A stretch of DNA of 64,000 nt, taken from NCBI GenBank assembly GCA_949130495.1, contig OX422215.1, positions 531,757,755-531,821,754 on the forward strand, written 5' to 3'. The notes below the pieces were generated by a model. The model was not told the DNA's origin. It did no database searches and was given only the letters and a program-made list of their open reading frames with translations. The DNA is from Sambucus nigra (lineage: Eukaryota; Streptophyta; Magnoliopsida; Dipsacales; Adoxaceae). Within the stretch, counting starts at the first letter, position 1. Every line of letters begins with the position of its first letter. The position numbers were made by a program, and so were the translations under genes. Below are positions 44,206 to 57,146 of the stretch, piece by piece.

Positions 44206-44436
44206 TTTGGCACAGTTCAAAACTATGCCAAAAGTGTGCCAGAAATATCAAATTCTAGCACGGTTTAAAAGTGTGCCAGACGTGTTCCTCCTTGGCCAAA
44301 TCTGGCACACTTTCAATCCGTGCAAAAAAAAAATGGCCATTATGGAACACCTGATTCTGGCACATAGTTCAAAATTGTGCCAGATTTGATCTGGCACAAT
44401 TTTAAACTGTGCTAGATTACTATTTTTGGTGTAGTG
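44206..44436 (+). repeat. CACTA right subterminal and terminal repeats
   Basis: About ten TGGCACA/TGTGCCA units in both orientations lead into the inverted end TTTTTGGTGTAGTG. Confidence 0.92.
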
Positions 44437-44439
44437 TTA

Positions 44440-45780
44440 CGTGCTTTATAAATATCAGTATTAGAAGTTTATGTGAATACATACCCCTCTATTTCTATCA
44501 TAGGAGTTTGTGCGATGTGGGTGAATCCCTTGGCTAGTGAATGTTGAGAGAGTAGTCCTCGGGTCATAGTGTTCGGTATTGATTTGTGTGTTCTTTTCGA
44601 GGTGGGACGTTTTGGATATGATTTGGTCTCACTCTCGGGGAACTATGAATGCCTCCACTACGCTTACGATTTTATTGCCTAATTCAGTGTGAGTTAACCG
44701 TCTCATGGTATCCGGGTTGGATTGAGTATACCTTGGGTGATAGCATTTTAAAGAAAGCATCCGGTGAGTTATTACTCTGGAATAGATGATTATTATATGC
44801 AACATGTGTGTGAATGTTGTAGTATATTAGTACGTATATAATATGAGTAGATAATATATACGAGATTAATACATATGTGTGAATGTATTTCTTATATAAC
44901 TAGTGTTAAAGTTATACGATTAAAAGGTGTTTCCTATATAACTTGTGTGAAGGTTATATGAATTATTAAAGTTTAATGGGTTAACAAGTTAATGAGTAGA
45001 TAACTGAATAATCAAAATAAGAATACTCGGGTTAGAGTAGTGTTAAATAAAGGAGAGTAACAACGCTAGTTAGGTGGGGTAACATAACTAGTGGGTTTAG
45101 AAGGCAAACATTAGGTGTGCACATTAGATGAGGGGTGAGCTACATCTCAAGAGAGTGTGAAAGGAGCTTAAATATGGAAAGTATTAATGCATATTTAATC
45201 ATTACATTTTAATTGCTTGCTAAATATGTTCAAAATGTTTTACTTGGGCTCTGACCCGTGTCAAAAATCTTTTCCAAAACATTTTAGGTGTCCAACCATA
45301 GGGACGCCCAACTTGAGGATTCTATCAAGGGATGCGTAGCTGCACCTCGTGGGGAAGTTGCAGGACTTTGCTATAGATGGCTAATTCATTTATTCCTAGT
45401 CTAAGGACTTTTTTCAGTACTCATACGGGCATGTTACCCTTTAGACTATTTCAGTATTTCCAGTTTATGGATTAGACTTTGTGTATCCAGTTCATTATTT
45501 AAATTATTGTGGAACCGATAGTTGATTCGATCACCTTTATTCATTTTATTTATCTGTGTTGGTTTCAGTTATCAGTTTTTATGGATGGTTTAATTATTAA
45601 TTATTTTCGCATGTTGTTAATAATGGAAGATAAAATTTTGCACAAGTCTATACAATTACTAGGTGGTTAGTAGCTTTTAAAATGTTTTCTACAGTGATGC
45701 TAAGAATAAGCCATATGAGACCAACATTTTATTTTGGTAGACGAATGGCCACACGATATTTTAATAGGCGGGGTGTCACA
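44440..45780 (+). repeat. G3 5' LTR, piece b
   Basis: It aligns with 51493-52132 in its first half ('gcgatgtgggtgaatcccyt', 'ctcactctcggggaactatg') and ends GCGGGGTGTCACA. The second half (45085-45780) has no partner in the broken 3' LTR. Confidence 0.92.
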
Positions 45781-45782
45781 AA

Positions 45783-45794
45783 TGGTATCAGAGC
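45783..45794 (+). promoter_or_regulatory. G3 primer-binding site, tRNA-iMet
   Basis: TGGTATCAGAGC lies two bases after the LTR. The next 100 bases resemble the G1 leader, so G1 and G3 belong to related families. Confidence 0.95.
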
Positions 45795-48700
45795 ATCAAG
45801 TTCTAGGGTCTATAGGATATGTGCAGCCTTTTACCTTTAAGAATAGCGTTCTTTGATATAGAGCCTTATTATAGGATTATTGTATTCCTTTACGTAGGCA
45901 ACTTACATTCTCCTACTATTAAGTATAGTGGATGCAATTAATATACGAGTTCGATTGGGCTTTGTACACTGAATAATTTTAGACGACCAGTGAGGGCCGT
46001 TAGAAGGACTGCAGGGCGAGAGGCTCTGCAAAAGACATGGAATATTCAGTGAACAGTGACGGTGATAGAAGTTACCATGATTATTGTTCTGGTAGATGAT
46101 GTTGGGAAAATCACTATGGTGCAATAGTTTCCATAAGCACCATTATAAAAAGTGGTGGTGCAAATTCATACTCACTCAGCATAATCGATAAAAGGGGGAG
46201 TCAGAGGAACTCTCTCGAAGACCCATTTGTAAGAATTAGAGGAAGAGAGGTAGTGTGATGGGTCAATGGAAGGAGATAATCTAACAACAGTTGTGTAGGG
46301 CAGAGTGCAGTGGCATGAAGGATTACATTTTGGGCAAAATTTAGGCTCATAGGAGAGGCGTTGTAGTGATATGAGTCAATCACCAAAACCATGGGGAGAT
46401 AACATGAATAATGAGGGATTTGCGGTGCAGTTTGATCACAAATCCTCTCATCAGCTATGTAAACAGAGAGGTAAGGTAGATTTCAATACTTATTTTTGAA
46501 GGCCGATATAGTGGTCGATCATGAAGGAAAGTTGACGTGTTTAGCGAACTTCATACCCGATACAGTAGATATGGAGAATCACAAAAGGTCTTTTAGTTAA
46601 TAATGGATTCATGGGTAGAATATACAAGCATGGATGGGGAAATTCTACTAGAACATCTGGTACCGTTGTCGTCATTTTCATACGTTTACAATTTGATATT
46701 AATGTTTCCGTGAAAAGGGTGCTAAGAGAGTTGGAGAATCTAACCGAAGGGAAATGCTGGATTTAACGGTGCTGGTGAGGCACCACAGGAGGGGATACCC
46801 AGTAGAGGACCTATTTTAATGATTGAGATCAATAGAATTTCTATCAGGTGATGGTGGATTCAATCAGGGTCGTCAAGGCCAGCAACGAGTCTCATAGTTC
46901 CAGCAGAGCCAAGGGGACAACGGGGGTAGTAATCACGGTTAAAACTACAGATTTGCGAGAAGAAAAACTCCAAGGTGGCCAGTGGAGCTAGATTAAGGGG
47001 AATGGCATAGAGAGGGTATTATGTGAAAAGAGTAGGAATACATGTGTGGATCCAATCCACAGCGAGTTAGGGACAGGACGGGATGCCCAGCAGGGGAAAC
47101 AATTTATAGAAGATTTTGGGTTTAGTTGGGACGAAAGTGTTATGTCCAGGAACCATTTGAACTGCGAGTGCTATTGGTAATTGAAAGTATGAGATTTATC
47201 CCAGGGTGATTGAGGTCTGTTTTGTGTGACATGAGTAAGTCACGGTAGTTCGTTAGCACTAGATTTGTACGTGAAACGAGTTTAGTAGAACTATCGTTAA
47301 TAGTATTATACCTCTATATATTTAACATTGAGTAGTGGTGCTCATTTTAGTTCCATCTGCAGGGGAGAGGGTGTGGACACTAAGAGGATATGTTTTATGA
47401 GGTTAGCTCATTTTGAGAGGTGATATGAGTTGTATGATTTTATCCTGGGTAGGGACTAGTCAGCGATGGTGGGAGATTATAGGAAGACTATCGCGTTCGT
47501 TATTTTGGGGCATGATGTATATTTTTGCAATGTCTCACTTGAAAGAGGGTCGAGCTCGTGACACTATTTTTTTGAGGTAGACTTTAGAGAGTACGGTTGT
47601 CTAGTTATATTGGATCCTGATGCGTAGGGACTTTTTACTGATGTTCTTTAGGGTATGTCGGGTCTACCGTGGAGCAAATAGATTTAACTTATTATTAACT
47701 TAGAGCTGAGGACTTAGTGATAGTGCGAGCTCAGCATTATATGATTCCTCTAGAGGAGCGAGAGTCAATGGTTAGACTTATGAGTATAGGGACAAGGTTT
47801 TGTGTGTCCCTGTTACATGATTTGGACTTACGGGAGTCGCTGACTGACAATACTAGGGGATAGTGCATTGGGGGAGAGTTCTTTTGGTCTCTGTTATGGG
47901 ATGTTACACGCATGAACCTTAATAAACGTAGGGAGTGGAGAGACATTTTTAGATGCTTGGGCATCTATTTAAATGTTAATTATTGAACATGTGGAGGAAA
48001 CACTTTGAGGTGAGAGCTATTATGAAATAGGGCACGTGGAGACGGGTAGTGCTGCAAAGGAAGCACTGAGAAAACTTTTGTACCACAAGTTAATGGGTTG
48101 GGCAATATCGAGAATAATTAAATTATGATTTGTGGGGTAATCGAGAATACCTGGATGATATAGTCACACAGAGAGTATGGGGCTAAGCTTGAGATAAGTA
48201 TGTTACGTACGAGATGTTAATGCTAATTATGTGGGGATGTATGGGCTATAGGGTGTATGGGCGCCCTGGTTAGTTTGATTTTCATAATCGTCCAGGATAA
48301 AGGAACGTGAAAATAAACGTGATAATGTATGCCTGTAGTTAGGAACATATGTGGAAAATTGTGACGGACCGATTTGAGAAAGGACACAGTTTGACTATAT
48401 GCATATCAAGGAGAACTATCACAACGGTGGTGAGTTGAAAGATGGTGGAGGCACATGTAAAAAGGATATCCATGGATAAGGAAGAACCCTATAATTTTGG
48501 GGAAGTGGAGCAGAGTCTCACTTAGTCAAATGCCTAAAGTGGGTTACGCACAAATAAGACGTTGATTACCACCAGACGAAAAAGTGCCCAAGAAATGCAC
48601 AGTTAAGAGAAAAAGCAAGGGTAAGGAGTTTGATACATCTTGGAAAAAAAGGAGTAAAATGTTCCACGTGATGTTAAACTTTAGGCATGGGTATTGGTGT

Positions 48701-49395
48701 TAAGTAAGATACAGTGGAGTTGACTCCAAGTGCACCATTTGTGGATAGGAAAGTGTTTGTCCGAGGTTATCAACGAGAATTTTTGTAATATATTAATGGT
48801 TCCAGCTATGGGATGGATACACAGAGAGGTCATGAGTTCCTTCAGGTTTGTGGGATGAATAAACTGAAATGGAAAAATTGTTATTAATTGGAGTGGCTTA
48901 TAATATCGGGCAGTATTCCCAACATTTCATTAAAGAGGAGAAATGAACTGGAACAAGGCTACGCCTAATACTGTTATGGTTTATTCCGTTCCACCTCTTA
49001 TAGATAATGTCAGGAGGCAATGGGTACGGAGTTAAATTTTTATCTAGACATGTCACCCGTATGCCGATGGGTAGACGGGAGATGACTAGGATGTTAGAAA
49101 ATGCAAGAAATGCATATTCTGGATTCGTGGGTAATTGGGAGTATTATTTACCATTGGTAAAGCTACGTGTGATACCTTGTAGCAGTTTATTATTTATGCG
49201 ATGCCTTCTGAGGCTTCACACGGAAATTTTATCACCCACGTTTCATTTGGTTAAAGGTAGGTAATAACAAGTTTGTCGAACTCGAGAAGATTTATGGTCC
49301 GTCGGAAAGGATTGAGTTAATCTATGTCAGTTTCGTGTAGTTCAATAACATAGTGAGAATTACGTTACCGTGAATCGAAGTTTTGAAGTCTCACA
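45795..49395 (+). pseudogene. G3 gag-pol interior, almost erased
   Basis: No long frame survives. Short similarities to the G4 interior (47190-49000 against 61436-63300) run in the same order, showing both derive from one family. Position implies gag, protease, RT, RNase H and integrase core in that order, but I could not read the catalytic motifs with confidence. Stops and frameshifts are frequent throughout. Confidence 0.6.
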
Positions 49396-49398
49396 TGA

Positions 49399-49800
49399 GT
49401 GGTCAATAATTGTTGCGATTACTTACCTTTGAAAGGGGAGGTCATGAGGTTTGTCAAAGAAGGGAAGCTAGCGTCGAGGTATGTGAAACCATTTTTGATC
49501 ATTGAGAGGGTGGGACCAGTTGCATACAGGTTGGGCTTACCGGAGCACTTACAGTGGATTCACGATGTGTTCCACTTGTCATCGCTGAAGAGGTAACGAA
49601 GGAGCAAGAGATATTTTTGGCATGTTCCGTTAGAGGAGACCGACTTACAGCTAAACATCTCTTATGAGGAGAGACCGGTGTCTATCCTTGATCGTAGTGA
49701 GCATAAACTTTGTTCTAAGGTGGTATATTTGGTTCGAGTCCAGTGGGGGCAACACAATGTTGACGAGTCAACGGGGAAACGGGAGGAGGATTGACGAGAG
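49399..49800 (+). pseudogene. G3 integrase C-terminus and chromodomain remnant
   Basis: A 66-codon frame ends with KLASRYVKPFLIIERVGPVA, then YRLGLPEHLQWIHDVFHLSS, the GPY/F-type module of chromovirus integrase, like G1 at 16292-16420. About 49720-49800 reads VVYLVRVQWGQHNVDEST, the chromodomain strand, followed by Lys-Arg-Glu-Glu-Asp and a stop. It places G3 with the chromoviruses. Confidence 0.85.
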
Positions 49801-49858
49801 TGTTATCCAGAGTACTCATCGCATGTACATCCTAATTTCGGGGATGAAATTCCTTTGT

Positions 49859-49872
49859 AAGGGGGGAAATTA
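49859..49872 (+). promoter_or_regulatory. G3 polypurine tract
   Basis: AAGGGGGGAAATTA directly precedes the 3' LTR start TGTAACACCCC at 49873. Confidence 0.9.
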
Positions 49873-52132
49873 TGTAACACCCCGTATTTTTGAGTATTTT
49901 TTAATTAATTAATTCGGGTAATTTTAAATTACAAGTGTGTCGTAATTTAATTGAATTAATTATCTTGTGTTTATTAAAATATTAATTGGGAGGGATAATG
50001 GATAATATTTATGAAATATAATTACTAAGTGAATAGTAAGTTATTAACTTTATGTCCTATCGAGTGATAGTGACATGGAGGTATTTTATCTCAATCGGGA
50101 GTCAGTATAGACTATTTGTGATCGAGATAGGACTTTGATGTAGAGTGGCACAAATGCCGCTTTTGAGGTCACGATTGATTCCGTATGGGTCGGGATAGTT
50201 GGGATTGAGTACCCGGAGGTAATAATTGGGTCCAGGACCTTTTTGGACATAACGGGGACCCATAGGGGTGGTGTTTGGGTCATTTGGGTTTGACCCAGTA
50301 GTCTAATTTCGGGATTAAGAGTTTTAAACCTAAGTGTTGGAGTTACAGGCAACCATAACTCCATTAGAAAACCCAAGAAATTGAGAGAAGGGAGAAGGAA
50401 GAAAAAAAGAGGGATTTAGAAACCAAATTCAAAGGGGATTCAAGTGTGCCTTGTCAAATTCGTAATCTTCTACATGGAATCAGACCCTACGAATCCTATA
50501 AGGCAAGTAATTAAACTTGCTTTCGATTTAAATAGTAGAATTGCATGTTCATATTATAGTATGCGTTGATAAATTCGTTTTGGGAGGGTAACACATGTGA
50601 AATTTGGGTTTCGGGGGATTTAAGCATTAAAAGTGAAATTGATGTTTAATTAATGTGAGAATACTCTCATATGATGTTAGAATATGATTTATAATTGAAA
50701 CCCAATAGTAATTGTTATTAAATTCGGATTATTGGATCGAATTGAAATTGTGATTTAAGAAATTTTGAGAAAAACCCAATTCGTGAACCCTAGAGATTTT
50801 AATGAGAATCAGTGATGATTGATGATATATATTTGTGTTAGAACCTTTTTATAGATGTAATAAACATGGAGTATCAATTGGGTTGAATTTTGGGTTGAAT
50901 ACATGGAGTTTTCAGGGTTAAAAATAGAGAAAAAATTATTTTTGGAGAAGAGGACCTGTTATCGTTTCGTCAGAAATTCGTTCGAACGAGTTCAGGTTAT
51001 CGTTAAAAGGTTATTAGTATCTCGTTGGAATGAGATTTATATCTCTTTCAAACGACCCTAGGTTTTGGACATGGAGATAGATCTTTTCGTTACGAACGTG
51101 TGGCCGCCAGTTTCGTATTTTTCTGATTTTTTCTACAAAAGGGTGTCCGAGATCGAAATCTTTAGTCAAAAATCAAATTGAGGTATGGATGCCCGATGCT
51201 ATTTTACCTAGGGATTTTAGGTATATGTATATGAGCCTAAAAAGGTGAGAAAAAAAGGACGAACCTAAATAATGAATTGAGTGAAATAAATTCATAAATG
51301 TTTAAGTATGGGTCGATTGGATGAGACCACGTATATTAACAAGTGAAGATATTTTAAATTACTTAATGGATGTGAAATTAAATTAAACAAGACTCCGAAT
51401 ATAGACTCAGGTATTACAAGATAATGCTACTGGAGTTAGGCACGGGTTAGCCAGATGTTATTTTATTGTGTGATAGTATATATATACTTGTGTGCTTTAT
51501 AATTATCAGTATTAGATATTTATATGAATACATACCCCTCTAGTGATATCATATGAGGTTGCGCGATGTGGGTGAATCCCCTAGCTGGTGGATGTAGGGA
51601 GAGTATAGTCTCCGAGTCATAGCGTTCGGTATTTATATTTATGTGTTCATTTTTAGGGGAGGCATTTTGGGTGTGATTCGGTCTCACTCTCGGGGAACTA
51701 TGAACGCCTCCATTACGCTTATGATTTTATTTCCTAATTCGGTGTGAGTTAACCGTCTTATGGTATCCAGGTTGGATTAAGTATACCTTGAGTGATAGCA
51801 TTTTAGAGAAAGCATCCGGTGAGTTATTACTCGGAAATGGACGGTTATTATACGCGACATGTGTGTGAATGTTGTAGTATATTAGTACGTATACAATATG
51901 AGTAGATAATTATATACGAGATTAATACACAACTATGGATTTATTTCTTATATAACTAGTGTGAAAAATATATGAATAAAAGGTGTTTCCTATATAACTT
52001 GTGTGAAGGTTATATGAATTATTAAAGTTGAATGGATTAACAAGTTAATGAGTAGATAACTGAATAACTAAAATAAGAATACTTATAGTAGTGTAGATAA
52101 AGGAGATTAACAAGGCCAGTTAGGTGGGGTAA
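49873..52132 (+). repeat. G3 3' LTR, right part missing
   Basis: It begins TGTAACACCCCGTATT and is cut at 'gtggggtaa' by element A1. The last ~695 bp known from the 5' LTR are not found beyond A1. It includes a small cluster of CGTTCGAACGAG-type sequence (50960-51060). Confidence 0.92.
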
Positions 52133-54870
52133 TGATAGAGAGAACTTTTTGGTATTTTTGTCGTTGTTGGAAAGCTCCTATAATCAAAACCTTTCATACC
52201 TACAAAAATATAACAATACTAGAGTGTAGCGGTAAGTAAGGGAATCAATCCAAATCTAAGGGTGAAACATACAAGAGAGGCATGCAATTCATTTGTTTAT
52301 TATTCTCATTTTAGATTTTTGCATTTTCTATTTTTTTAGCTTTTTCAATATTAAAACAATTTTGAGATGAAGGTGAGTTAACTAATAACTAAATAAAAAG
52401 AGGGTAATCAAACTAAAAGAAAAATGTGAAAATATAAACAAGTGTGTGATAAAAAAGGAGTGAGATGTAACTAAATGAGAGAAAAATATTCAAGGGATGG
52501 AAAATTCACCCTCAATTCACACAAATTAATCTAGCTTGCACTATTTTAATTTCATCAATTTCCAAAATATTCATTTAATTCAAAAGCTAATTCTCATTAC
52601 ACTAATGAAGTAATCGAATATTATGTTAGAAAATTAACTTTAATTCCCACAAGCACTACTCTAAATGAATTAGAATCAATTAAATGAATCACTTGCTAGG
52701 ATCGATTCATCTAACTAATTTTAACCAAACAAAATAAAAACAAGAGTAGATGAAAATTATACTAACATTTAAATCAAGTGATAAGTCTATCTCTAGTTTG
52801 AATCAAGTGATAAAATGATAATATGATTTTAAATCCTTTCTCAAGGATGATTTCCCATTTCTCAATGTGAAAATAAGTAGGAATTAAATTTACTAAACAA
52901 AGGAAACTAACAAAATTAAAATTGATAATTAAATCAAATTAAATTCACGGGGGTTTCAATTCATCCCCTGAATGTGATGATTAGCCCTCCATAATCATCA
53001 TCTAATAAAAATTAGAATCAAATAAGAGCATAAATGAAAGTTAAAGAGGAGTAATCAAACCAAAATTGTCTTCAATTGCATTAATTCTTCAATTCTTCCA
53101 TCATCTCTCATTAATTACAAACACTCAATTTATTGAATTTTTTCTCCAATCTAAAAAAAATAAAAACAAATCTAAACTAACAAAAATAAAATATTTCTCT
53201 CTCTAACTCTAGAATTTTCTCCCTACAATATCATGTCTCAAAATGGGTCTTCTTCTTCCTCTTATAGTGCACATGGAGCTAAGGGATAATTTGGTAAGGG
53301 TAATGGTGCAAGAGGTTGTATATGGTACTGGGTGGGGGTAAATTTAGGAATTAATAGAGAGTGCATGTGGAAAGTGGGGAAATAAAGTAGTTGGGGGTAA
53401 TATGGGAAAAGGTTGAAAGGCATGTTTTAAAACACGTGAGGTATTAATTTGGTTTAATGTTTGGATAAAAGCAAAACCGTGTATGGCTTGTGGCTTAAAA
53501 TGGGATATGGGTCTATGGATTCGAACTGGGTTTGATGGGTTGACAAGGTGGATTTGGGCATTGGGTTCGTTGAAAATGGAGTTCGAGTGTGTCAGAGGTC
53601 GCGGGTTATGGTCGGAGGATAAGGGTAGAGGTCGGGTTGAACAAGGATCGGAGCATCCGGTTTCGAACCGGAGGTCAGATTTAGGAGTTGGGCTGCTGGG
53701 ATTCGAGTAGTTCAGGGCAGGGAGCGGGTTCAGATGGAGTGATAGGCTTCGGACAGGTGGATTGAGAGGGTATAATGGGGTCACCGGGTTGGGTTGGATA
53801 GAATCGGGTTTGGGTTTCCATGGTCGGGTTGGAGTGAAATGGTTAATGGTGGTGGTGTGAGTTGTGGTGTTGGTTAAATGGGTTTGGTGTAAGAAATAAG
53901 ATGGGGTGGTAATTGTGTGTTAATGGAGGTATGAGAGAGAGTGTGGGTGTAAATGGGTTATGGTGGAAGAGAGAGAAATAGGGTGTTGGGTGGAAGGAAG
54001 AAGAGGGTGAATAATAGATGGGTGTGTGTGTCGGATTTGTGGTGTGTGTGTGGTGTATGGTATTAAGGTGTGAATGGGGGGTTTAATTTAGGTGTAGTGA
54101 GTGTAAGAGGGGTTTGTGTGTGTGTGTGTAACTTTTCACCCTAAATAAAATAATAAAATAATAAAAATAAACCTAATAAAATAAATACAAGTAAAATAAA
54201 AATAAAAACTAAACTAAACTAACAATAAAAATTCTAGTAAACTACTAAAGACTAATCCAACAAATAAAAAGAAATAAAAATAAACATTAAAAATCTAATA
54301 AAACTAAAAAAATAAAATCCTAAATATAAAATCTAAAAGACACAAAATAAAAATAAAAATAAAAATAAAATTAAAAATCTACTAAAACTGAAAAAAAAAA
54401 TAATCGTAATATAATAAAAGTAAAGAAAGATAAAATGTAATAAAATTAGAAAATAAATTCCTAAAAACTAATCCTAAAAAAAATAAAGTAAAATAAAATA
54501 AAGATTACAAACTAATAAAATTATACTAAATAAAAAGAAATGTATAAAAATAGAAAATAAATCTTAAAAAATTCTAAATAAATCTAAAATAAAACGACTC
54601 AAAATAAAAAATCTAAAAAAAATAAAATAAAAGTGGACAAACCGAACATACACGACTCAGGATAGGCTTAGGCTCGAGTTACGGGACAGGGTATACAGGC
54701 TTAGCTCCATTTTTGTTGCAATTTTCTTGATTTGAGCATTTGAACACCGTAGTATGCATTTGACCTACAAAATAAATAAATAAGCATATAAAACAAAATT
54801 TTGTCGAGAATTAGCAACTAAAATACGTCTATTCGGGGTATAAAATGTATGCTTTTGGGTGATTATCACA
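52133..54870 (-). repeat. A1 3' LTR (left, complete)
   Basis: It is 2738 bp and reads TGTGATAATCACC...TTCTCTCTATCA on the minus strand. It has a GT-rich block (about 53950-54130) and a 500-bp A-rich block of AAATAAAA units (about 54130-54640). Frames in both strands at 53340-53790 are composition artefacts shared with the other LTR. Confidence 0.92.
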
Positions 54871-57146
54871 CCACCTCCAAACAGAACATTGCTAGTCCTC
54901 GTATAGAGAGAAATAAAGATAAGAAGCTAAAAGTGTACCACTTTCGCGGGCACTTGCGATTGCACTTAGCATATGCAATAAGCCTTTAAACCTATAGGTT
55001 GCCCTACAGGACGAGTTTTGTCTTGTGAGGATTTGCAGGGAATATACCCACCAAATTCTTTATTTGTAAACTGCAGTCAATCTCTTATTAGACACGGAAT
55101 AATCGCACAATCCATCACATGAGAAATATTTTGGGAAATACAAGCTAGAAGTGCATAAAAAGTTAGTTAAGTAAATACTCAAGGCACATCCTTCCTAGAA
55201 CTCAAAGTGTGTGTGTGAATCAGTCAAAATATGTCGGGTATCATATGATTAATCCCTAGATTTCCTTATCGGAATCAACGCTTCAACTTCAAATTCTCAC
55301 GGATATATCTTTCTCAAATGAACTCTCGAGATTAGGGTAAGTTTATCTCTCTTGTGTGTGAGAAGGTGAGTAAATGTAAGCAAGTTCAAACGTCTCATAC
55401 ACACATAAGAAAGAACAAATATTTAGGAAGAAAAATGATCTCATGAAAGAATACTAATCACTATAGTGAGAACCTCGAGTTATTCACCACGTTGACTTTC
55501 ATTTGCCTGAACACCTAGGGGAGAACACTGATATATATGGGTGAGGGGAAATGAGATGGGAAGGATGGTATGAAATGAAGTATGATGGTGATGGATGGAT
55601 GATGGATGAGTGATGGATGTGTGAGAAGAGTGTATAACATTTTAGGCACAAAATGTCTTTATTACATAAAAGCTAACTACAACTCTCTTTTTCTTTTCTT
55701 TTCTCTTTCTTTTTATTTCTCTTGTTTTTTTTTTTCTTTTTTTTTTCAATTTTTTTCTATGTTTATATGTTTTTTTTTGTTTACTCTTTTTTTTTCTTTT
55801 ATACTCTCAACACTGATGACATTTTACATTTGGAAAAATACTCTTTTTCTCAAAATGATGGATGATATATGAATGAAGATGATAAATGGATGGTGTGGGG
55901 AATATGTGGGAATATATAAGAATATAGGAATGTAATGAGTGAAGTGAATGGGTGAAAATCTAGTATTCGAGAAAAATTTCAAGACACATGTTTCTTACAA
56001 CTCGAAAGTGATGTCGATCTCAGTGATCAAGCCATAATTTTATGAAAAATAATGAGATCATACAACGATTTAAGTGGGCAACCAAAAGAAGTTGAATCAA
56101 CTTGTGACTCGGAGATTGCGTAAAACTCTCTGAAAGGTGAAAGTCACGAATCTTACAAGCTAAAGTCTCTACTAGTGATTGTTAAAGTTTTCTTGAGAAT
56201 TGTATCACTCTTCAACTCTAAACCACAGTGACGTGATAAGTGTGCAAATTTTTGTTGAGTATAGAAATTCATGATGCAAAATGCCTTATTATGTATTACA
56301 TAAGCTATTTATAAAATAACAAATCCTCTATCTTGATTCCTAGACTTAAAAGAATGGATGATAGAAAATTCACGTCAATGAATGAGATGAAAGAAACTGC
56401 ACGAAAATTTTAAAAATCAAGTTTTGGAAATCAAAATTTTTCAAAAGAGGTACGATTTGGATAAAATCCTCACCCCCAAACAAAAAGGAACATCGTCCTC
56501 GATGTTAAGTAACAATATTTTTAAAATTGAGAGCAGAAGGAAGGAAAGAGATTACCAGAATCAACCGCTAATGAAGTGAACCATAAGTATCCAAGATGAA
56601 ACCTGAATGAGTGATAAGAAAAAAAAGGTGTACAAATATATAAACATATAAAGCATAGGGTGATGTGAAACACCACCCCCAAGAAGGATGAGACTCATAT
56701 AAGAAATAAAGGGATGCCTCCCGGTAGCGCTAAGTTTAATGTCTTCAGCCAGACCAAACCATTCTCACCCTAAAGATAAGATCCATGAAAGCACGGGGCA
56801 GTAGAAACATTAGGTGATGAGAATCAATCCCAAACAAGACTGCAGCGTCAGTCTTGTTGGATAATGGCTATAGGGGTCAATGCACTTGTATGAAAAAGTG
56901 CATCACATGATGCAAAGCATCGGTGGACTAAGGGTGGGTGGGTATTAGGGTAAGGGTGAATAGGCACCAGTCACGGGCCTTATTGAGCCAAAAGGTGAGG
57001 GGAAAAATGGCCCTATAAGCATGGTTCTCAAGTTGGTGAGGAAGGCAATATGGTTTCGTAATCGGAATGAGGTGGGGCTCATAGAAATTACACTACCGTT
57101 CTATGAAATGGAGATGATAATGGTCGCGTTGTGACACGCCAGGGAG
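54871..57146. other. A1 interior, downstream non-coding part
   Basis: It holds the purine tract beside the left LTR, GATG-rich microsatellite stretches (55545-55625 and 55855-55900) and a T/C-rich tract (55680-55810). No coding frame is convincing. Confidence 0.65.

Larger units (their letters stand above)
25794..44436 (+). mobile_element. CACTA transposon carrying host-gene fragments
   Basis: The left end is CACTACACTAAAAA and the right end is its inverted counterpart TTTTTGGTGTAGTG, 13 of 14 matching. The flanks TTG (25791-25793) and TTA (44437-44439) fit the 3-bp duplication of the superfamily with one later change. The uninterrupted G3 LTR reads TTGTGTGCTTT at the same point, confirming the target. 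Subterminal TGGCACA-type motifs cluster at both ends, as needed for binding by CACTA accessory transposase. No transposase is seen, so it is non-autonomous. Without the nested copia DNA (29821-42744) it is about 5.7 kb. Its interior holds fragments of at least three host genes. Confidence 0.9.

Noticed and set aside
45900..48000. Minus-strand frames of 60-75 codons in G3 and G4 interiors
   Set aside because: They have no domain resemblance and oppose the direction of the retroelement. They are chance openings.
53344..53784. 146-codon frame in the A1 LTR
   Set aside because: It is Pro/Ser/His-rich by base composition, the copy in the other LTR is not preserved at equal length, and the opposite strand is also open.
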